Source: a bacterium
GTDB taxonomy: Bacteria; Auribacterota; UBA3054; B51-G9
Assembly (NCBI GenBank): GCA_029939815.1
Contig: JAOZSF010000142.1
Coordinates: 1-5,732, forward strand
Direction: 5' to 3'
Length of the DNA stretch: 5,732 bases
The notes under the pieces are model-generated. The model made no database searches. It had not been told where the DNA came from and worked only from the letters and a program-made list of their open reading frames with translations. Position 1 is the stretch's first letter. Each line of letters begins with the position of its first letter. Below, piece by piece: positions 1 through 3,996 of this stretch. A program made the position numbers and the translations under genes.

Positions 1-2
1 CC

Positions 3-31
3 TTGACAAACGAGGTACTTTGTGATACAAT
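3..31 (+). promoter_or_regulatory. Sigma-70-type promoter for the padR operon
   Basis: TTGACA at 3-8 is a perfect -35 box. It is followed by a 17-bp spacer and TACAAT at 26-31, which matches the -10 consensus at five of six positions. Transcription would begin near base 38. It is the strongest promoter-like sequence in the window and points toward the small ORF, padR and the VIT/VWA gene. The first proposed codon (GTG at 42) would lie only a few bases from the start site, so the transcript is either nearly leaderless for that ORF or has a leader of about 350 bases before padR. Confidence 0.75.
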
Positions 32-34
32 GTA
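16..34. promoter_or_regulatory. Probable PadR operator overlapping the -10 box
   Basis: The 19-bp sequence TACTTTGTGATACAATGTA is an inverted repeat of the form TACnTTGTnnnACAAnGTA. Seven pairs match around a short centre (T16-A34, A17-T33, C18-G32, T20-A30, T21-A29, G22-C28, T23-A27). Dyads of this TAC-TTTGT/ACAAA-GTA kind are, from memory, common upstream of padR genes. The site covers the -10 box, so a bound dimer would block RNA polymerase. A padR gene lies downstream on the same strand, which makes autorepression the simplest reading. That PadR binds here is inference. Confidence 0.6.
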
Positions 35-41
35 GTGAGAC

Positions 42-311
42 GTGAGAATTTTTCTCTCGAATTATTTGCTGAATAAAAGACGTACAAAGAACGATTTAAA
101 TACCGGAAACACAACTCTGATGAAATTATTTCGAATTAGTTTACATAGCTTTATAATGGTTATAGCCAATCTCGGAGCTATATATTGCGGGTTCATTTTA
201 TATCATTTGTTGAAACCGGCAAATCAAATAGCTGTTCAACTTCCGGTAAACTTGATTTCAATTGTTGCAGCATATTTAATTTCTGGAGGGTCGCCGTCCC
301 CGGCGACCTAA
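42..311 (+). CDS. Small hydrophobic ORF of uncertain status, 3' end formed by a repeat
   Basis: I do not recognise this 89-codon ORF. From GTG at 42 it reads a basic N-terminus, one likely membrane span at about residues 34-56 and a second at about 63-80. A downstream ATG at 120 (residue 27) would give 63 residues and keep both spans; only a weak GGAA lies 11-14 bases before it, and no good Shine-Dalgarno serves either start. The last eight or nine codons (SGGSPSPAT) and the TAA stop fall in the REP-like element at 284-346, directly after the second span. This suggests the original 3' end was replaced by the repeat, and the ORF may be the N-terminal remnant of a larger membrane protein. It sits between the promoter and padR, so it would be transcribed with them. 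It could also be non-coding leader sequence. Confidence 0.35.
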   Translation: MRIFLSNYLLNKRRTKNDLNTGNTTLMKLFRISLHSFIMVIANLGAIYCGFILYHLLKPANQIAVQLPVNLISIVAAYLISGGSPSPAT

Positions 312-346
312 TATATAGTTAGGACGCTGAGGACAACGTCCCTCCA
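284..346. repeat. Inverted pair of REP-like elements (BIME-like)
   Basis: Two 28-nt units face each other around a 7-nt AT centre (312-318). Both outer ends read TGGAGGG when read inward (284-290, and 340-346 on the opposite strand), and both inner ends read CCTAA. Each unit also folds on itself. The left unit has a perfect 7-bp stem, GGTCGCC (289-295) with GGCGACC (302-308), around GTCCCC. The right unit pairs GGACG (322-326) with CGTCC (337-341). A GGAG foot beside a hairpin, arranged head to head, is the architecture of REP sequences and BIMEs moved by RAYT (TnpA-REP) Y1 transposases. No RAYT gene is in the window, so mobilisation in trans is inferred. No T-run follows either stem, so it is not a typical intrinsic terminator. 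Confidence 0.75.
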
Positions 347-385
347 TTTATAGGATAATAGTTTAAAATCATTAATTTATTCACC

Positions 386-745
386 ATGAAAAATACACCC
401 GATTATTTTGATAACTGGACAGTGCAAGTTCGAAAGGGGATCTTGGAATTGTGCATTCTCAATGCTCTTGAAGCAAGAGAGTATTATGGATATGACCTCG
501 TAAAAACTCTCGTCTCTATGCCGGGACTTGGAGTTACCGAGGGAACTATTTATCCTTTGCTTTCGCGGCTTCGGCTTCAGGAACTTGTAACAACTCGACT
601 TGAAGAATCATCGGAAGGACCTGTCAGAAAATATTACTCGCTTACTGCCAAAGGGAAAAAAACAGTAGACCTCATGAATAAACATTTAGATATATTAATT
701 AAAGGCAGCCATAAATTACGTAATAGGGGGTCAGGCACCTATTGA
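386..745 (+). CDS. PadR-family transcriptional regulator
   Basis: This 119-residue protein is a winged helix-turn-helix repressor of the PadR family, a cytoplasmic dimer that binds dyad operators. Family hallmarks run in order: W11 and the VRKGILELCIL helix (15-25), YYGYDLV (33-39), the recognition-helix block TEGTIYPLLSRL (51-62), and the wing with EGPVRKYYSLT (77-87). The length and short C-terminal helix fit the short PadR class. The ATG at 386 is chosen because it places the N-terminal DNW..QVRKG segment as usual and an in-frame TAG lies upstream at 359-361; no clear Shine-Dalgarno is visible. The last six residues (RGSGTY) and the TGA stop are encoded by the repeat at 725-769, so the natural C-terminus was altered. 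The next gene, 53 bases downstream, starts with a HAAS-like domain, the usual partner of PadR. Autorepression through the dyad at 16-34 is likely but inferred. Confidence 0.93.
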   Translation: MKNTPDYFDNWTVQVRKGILELCILNALEAREYYGYDLVKTLVSMPGLGVTEGTIYPLLSRLRLQELVTTRLEESSEGPVRKYYSLTAKGKKTVDLMNKHLDILIKGSHKLRNRGSGTY

Positions 746-769
746 CCATTAGGGGGTCAGGCACCTATT
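725..769. repeat. Tandem GGGGTCAGGCACCTA repeats, left copy
   Basis: AGGGGGTCAGGCACCTATT occurs at 725-743 and again at 751-769, separated by GACCATT. The first copy can form a short hairpin, GGTCA (729-733) with TGACC (743-747). The array begins inside the padR reading frame, encodes its last six residues and provides its stop codon at 743-745. The same family recurs at 3413-3460 beyond the next gene. Short palindromic repeats like this, scattered between genes, resemble REP-type elements. I see no transposase and cannot say from one window how many copies the genome carries. Confidence 0.8.
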
Positions 770-785
770 TCTCAACAATTTTAAA

Positions 786-791
786 AAGGAG
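786..791 (+). promoter_or_regulatory. Ribosome binding site that fixes the VIT/VWA gene start
   Basis: AAGGAG lies 7 bases before the ATG at 799 and is the best Shine-Dalgarno sequence in the window. It decides the start of the downstream gene against an in-frame TTG at 742, whose first codons would be read through repeat DNA. Confidence 0.85.
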
Positions 792-798
792 TTTAATT

Positions 799-3399
799 AT
801 GCAGGAATGGACAGATAAAGCTGAAAAAAGATTGGAAAGTTATCTTGAAACCGCACGCGTGAATCTTGAAAGTTCAGGTGCGGATGCCGATGAAGTGATT
901 GAAGATTTACGCCGTCATATTGAAGAAGAAGTTCTTACCGCAAGGATAGAAATAGTTACAAAAGGGGAAGTTGAGAAAATAATTGCGGGGTTAAAAATTA
1001 ATGAGCCGGAGGCAAAGACTTCTCAAAAAGAATCATCTTCACCGTCAAAAAAAACCGATAATTTCAGATGGACAACCAAGTTCAGTACATCGAATTTTGT
1101 TTTGGCGATTATTTTTGGCGTTGCTTTGCCTGTTGTAACGATATTGGTGGAAGTTTTTTCAGGGATGTGCGCAAATACTTTTTTCGACCCAATACCATCA
1201 TATTATCATCTTATTTTAATTTCTTTTGTTCCTTTCGGCAATTTATTTGTAATTTTATCAATCAGAAAGAAGAAAACGGACAGGTACAAAATCGTTAACT
1301 TTATCAATAGTTGCACAATTGGCATAGCCTTATTTTATTCAATTATATTTTTACCGCTTCTACCTTTTGGCATGATTGGAATTTGGTTTTTCGGTCTTGG
1401 TCTTTTACCGCTATCTCCTCTTATTTCGCTAATTATAGCAATAATTTTACGCAAAAAATATTCCAGATTTATTCCACAAATAAAACTGCCGTCCTGCTGG
1501 CGGGTAATTGTTGCAATTTGTTTTATTTTCATATTACTTGATCTCCCTAAAATAATTACTTGTACCGGAATTCAAATGGCAGCAGGAAAAAAACAGTCTA
1601 CAGAACTAAATGGAATAAAATTATTGAGGAAATTCGGAGATGAAAAAACACTTTTGCGTGCATGCTATCCGCGCGGACAGCGGGTTTCCGATGTTACGAC
1701 ATTAATATTCAATCTGCTTTTTAAAAGTGTGCCGAGAAAAGAGGTCAGAGGTATTTATTATAAAGTTACCGGAACACCTTACAATGCTGTGAAGCCGCCC
1801 GAATTTGTCGGTTTTAGAGGCGGAGCAAGGATTAACGCCAATGAATTTGATTTTGGACAGGGAGGTGATATTGTTTCCGCACGGATTCGGGATTTGTTTC
1901 TTAAACAATCAAGAATTGACTGTATTGTAAATCCCGAAAGCGCGACATATTATACTGAGTGGATTATGGAATTTGAAAACGACTCGTCGCGGCAAAGAGA
2001 AGCACGCGCGCAATTGATTTTACCACCCGGTGGAGTTGTTTCACGACTAACATTATGGGTTGACGGCGAAGAACGCGAAGCCGCTTATGCCGGCAGAGCC
2101 AAAGTGAAAAAAGCGTATAAAAAAGTGGTTGAGCGGAGGAGAGATCCGGTTCTTGTTACAACATGCGGCAAAGACCGGATTCTTGTCCAGTGTTTCCCTG
2201 TTCCGCCAAACGGCGGAACAATGAAAATAAAAGTTGGAATAACTGCGCCGCTTGCATTAGAGTCCTATACTTCCGGTTTGCTAGAACTTCCGAATTTCAC
2301 GGAAAGGAATTTTAACATTGATGCTGAGTTGAAACATTCTGTATGGATAGAATCAAAAGAAAAGTTAATTTCTGCCATAACCAATTTCGAAAATATTATT
2401 GAGCATCCGGTAACTAATCTATATGCTCTGCGGGCAAAACTTACTGAAGTCGAGTTTGAGACAGGATTTCCTGTTATTGCGGATCGTTTAGCGAAACCAA
2501 AAGAATTAATTGTTGAAAATTTTGCCGGGAATACCAACGAATATATTTTACAAAAAATAGTGGCAAAAGAAGTTGTGTGTCCTGAGAAAGTAGTTTTGGT
2601 AATTGATGGGTCTCGCCGAATGGGTAAAAATATTAAATATATCAAAACTGCTCTTAATAAATTTCCGAAAAAAATTGAGCTGACCGTTTTGCTGGCATCC
2701 GACAAAGTTATAAAATTAAAATCTGTTGATGAATTGTCTGAAAATGATTTTGCCGGCGGTTGCGATAATATTCCCGCATTGGAATCAGCATGGAATATTG
2801 CGTCGGCGAAACCGAACAGTATTATTTTATGGCTTCACGCGACACAGCCTTTTGAATTAATGAACGCGGAAAACCTAGTTCAGAATTTTGAACGCCGGCC
2901 TGAAAATCCGAAATTATATGATCTGCAGTTTGGCATTGGTCCTAATAATATAGCTCAAAAATTAAACGGTTTGCCGCAGATTAAACGTTTATGTTCTTTT
3001 GGAAACCCGGAAGCAGAACTCGAAAAACTTTTCGATTTGTGGAACGGAACAAAAAAACAAATTTATTTCGAAAGAAAGTTGATCCCGGCAGAAAAAAACG
3101 AAAGTGTATGCAGAGATTCTCATGTTGCCCGATTATGGGCAAATGGAAAAGTTGCCGCACTTGCCGCATCTTGGAGTGAAAAAAATAAAAATAAAGCTGT
3201 TGAAATTGCCTCTGATTTTCATCTCGTCACTCCCGTCACCGGAGCAGTGGTTTTGGAAAATACCGAACAGTATATTGAAGCGGGATTAGAACCTGTCAGC
3301 GAAGAAACGTCTCCGCACGTGATACCTGAGCCGGGCATTGTTTTGGTCATCGGATTAGCTGTTATTGGTGGAATTATAAGAAGGCGGAAAGCGGCTTAA
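799..3399 (+). CDS. HAAS-VIT-VWA membrane protein with PEP-CTERM tail
   Basis: This 866-residue protein has several recognisable parts. Residues 1-68 form an acidic helical domain like HAAS, the domain usually carried by the protein encoded next to PadR (note EVIEDLRRHIEEEV, 32-45). About five membrane spans follow, near 98-120, 137-155, 167-187, 191-217 and 233-251. Basic loops at 156-164 and 218-223 fit a cytoplasmic N-terminus and place the next part outside. Residues 385-500 are a VIT domain (EARAQLILPPGG; AYAGRAKVKKAYKKVVE). A VWA-like fold spans about 595-745, with DGSRR at 603-607 where the classical metal site is DxSxS. A conserved-looking segment with TPVTGAVVLE (811-820) precedes IPEP (842-845), a hydrophobic run and RRRK, a PEP-CTERM signal normally handled by exosortase. 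No exosortase gene is in view. Production with padR is likely. The function is unknown; adhesion or surface complex formation is a guess from VIT/VWA families. Confidence 0.9.
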   Translation: MQEWTDKAEKRLESYLETARVNLESSGADADEVIEDLRRHIEEEVLTARIEIVTKGEVEKIIAGLKINEPEAKTSQKESSSPSKKTDNFRWTTKFSTSNFVLAIIFGVALPVVTILVEVFSGMCANTFFDPIPSYYHLILISFVPFGNLFVILSIRKKKTDRYKIVNFINSCTIGIALFYSIIFLPLLPFGMIGIWFFGLGLLPLSPLISLIIAIILRKKYSRFIPQIKLPSCWRVIVAICFIFILLDLPKIITCTGIQMAAGKKQSTELNGIKLLRKFGDEKTLLRACYPRGQRVSDVTTLIFNLLFKSVPRKEVRGIYYKVTGTPYNAVKPPEFVGFRGGARINANEFDFGQGGDIVSARIRDLFLKQSRIDCIVNPESATYYTEWIMEFENDSSRQREARAQLILPPGGVVSRLTLWVDGEEREAAYAGRAKVKKAYKKVVERRRDPVLVTTCGKDRILVQCFPVPPNGGTMKIKVGITAPLALESYTSGLLELPNFTERNFNIDAELKHSVWIESKEKLISAITNFENIIEHPVTNLYALRAKLTEVEFETGFPVIADRLAKPKELIVENFAGNTNEYILQKIVAKEVVCPEKVVLVIDGSRRMGKNIKYIKTALNKFPKKIELTVLLASDKVIKLKSVDELSENDFAGGCDNIPALESAWNIASAKPNSIILWLHATQPFELMNAENLVQNFERRPENPKLYDLQFGIGPNNIAQKLNGLPQIKRLCSFGNPEAELEKLFDLWNGTKKQIYFERKLIPAEKNESVCRDSHVARLWANGKVAALAASWSEKNKNKAVEIASDFHLVTPVTGAVVLENTEQYIEAGLEPVSEETSPHVIPEPGIVLVIGLAVIGGIIRRRKAA
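3322..3396 (+). other. PEP-CTERM sorting signal (encoded)
   Basis: Residues 842-866 of the VIT/VWA protein consist of IPEP, a hydrophobic stretch rich in V, I, L and G, and a terminal RRRKAA. This is the three-part PEP-CTERM signal: the PEP motif, a membrane helix and an arginine-rich cytoplasmic end. It implies an exosortase elsewhere in the genome and a protein cleaved or retained at the outer surface. Confidence 0.85.
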
Positions 3400-3412
3400 T
3401 ATATAAAATACC

Positions 3413-3460
3413 GGGTCAGGTGTCAAATAGGCACTTGACCATTACGGGGTCAGGCACCTA
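3413..3460. repeat. GGGGTCAGGCACCTA-family repeat, right copy
   Basis: This copy begins with GGTCAGGTG (3414-3422), which pairs with CACTTGACC (3432-3440) in a 9-bp stem containing one G-U pair around a 9-nt loop. Then comes GGGGTCAGGCACCTA (3446-3460). Bases 3435-3460 match 742-767 at 25 of 26 positions in direct orientation, so the same repeat flanks the VIT/VWA gene on both sides. It starts 13 bases after that gene's stop. There is no run of T after the stem, so a terminator role is not supported, although the hairpin could protect the mRNA end. Confidence 0.75.
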
Positions 3461-3529
3461 ATGTTCATTTTGGAAAAACTTGCGGGGTTTTATAATATTC
3501 AGTAGTATCAAGCGTTAAAAATGCAATTC

Positions 3530-3538
3530 TGGTATAAT
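3530..3538 (+). promoter_or_regulatory. Extended -10 promoter candidate for the lipoprotein operon
   Basis: TGG followed by TATAAT (3533-3538) is a perfect extended -10 element (TGnTATAAT). No good -35 box lies 16-18 bp upstream, which extended -10 promoters can tolerate. Transcription would begin near 3545, leaving a leader of about 35 bases before the ATG at 3580. Another TATAAT at 3491-3496 has only a poor upstream hexamer. The 180-bp gap from 3400 to 3579 otherwise holds only the repeat. Confidence 0.5.
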
Positions 3539-3579
3539 GGAACTGTTGAAATATTAATCTATATCAAAAGAGTACAGTT

Positions 3580-3996
3580 ATGAAATCTTTTTATAAAATC
3601 CTATGCTTATTGTTGTTCTTCCTCTCTTCATGCGGCCACAAAAATTCTGACAGTGTATTAATTATCGAGCCATATAAAATTAATGACCGATGGTATTTTG
3701 ATGATCCGAAAACAAAACTTTATCGTGAACCTTTTGCGGGAAATATAGGATTGATGTTTGAAGATGCGGCTTCCGGTATTCCCGATGCCACAAATGGTTT
3801 CAGGTTATATTTTTCATCAAAAGAATTTCCCGGTTATACAATGAAACTTAAATGGACACGCAGTAAAAACAAAGGTAATTTCTATTACAGCAAAAAATTA
3901 GATATAGAAGGTTGGTTATGCCCGGCACTGTTAAAATATTACAAAACTCCTCCTGAGTATCTTTATGGAAAAGCCGAACCGAAAAATAAATTATGA
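3580..3996 (+). CDS. DUF6717-like lipoprotein
   Basis: This 138-residue protein starts with a lipoprotein signal: a basic MKSFYK, a hydrophobic run and the lipobox LSSC with Cys18. Gly at +2 fits outer-membrane delivery. The mature part, including IIEPYKINDRWYFDD, YREPFAG, IPDATNGFRLYFS, FPGYTMKLKW and EGWLCPALLKYY, matches what I recall of the DUF6717 family. Remembered members are mostly without a signal peptide and have no known function, so the family name is recalled, not searched. The start is clear because the signal peptide begins at this ATG; a weak AAGAG lies upstream. The stop overlaps the ATG of the next gene by 4 bp (ATGA), so the two are very likely co-transcribed and translationally coupled. 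The extended -10 at 3530-3538 is the probable promoter. Confidence 0.85.
   Translation: MKSFYKILCLLLFFLSSCGHKNSDSVLIIEPYKINDRWYFDDPKTKLYREPFAGNIGLMFEDAASGIPDATNGFRLYFSSKEFPGYTMKLKWTRSKNKGNFYYSKKLDIEGWLCPALLKYYKTPPEYLYGKAEPKNKL

Noticed and set aside
252..280. TTGATT and TTTAAT spaced by 17 bp as a promoter before padR
   Set aside because: Both boxes are weak and easily found by chance in AT-rich DNA; they lie within the small ORF.
289..341. Intrinsic terminator before padR
   Set aside because: The stems are not followed by a T-run, and the paired-unit symmetry fits a REP/BIME element better.
742..798. TTG start at 742 extending the VIT/VWA protein by 19 residues
   Set aside because: The extension is largely encoded by the repeat, overlaps the padR stop and has no ribosome binding site. 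The ATG at 799 has AAGGAG 7 bases upstream, directly before the HAAS-like domain.
2265..2705. 146-codon ORF on the - strand
   Set aside because: It lies opposite the VIT/VWA coding region. Its translation has no recognisable domain, and the + strand frame is clearly the coding one.
3491..3496. TATAAT as the main promoter of the lipoprotein gene
   Set aside because: There is no credible -35 box and no extended -10; the TGGTATAAT at 3530-3538 is better placed.
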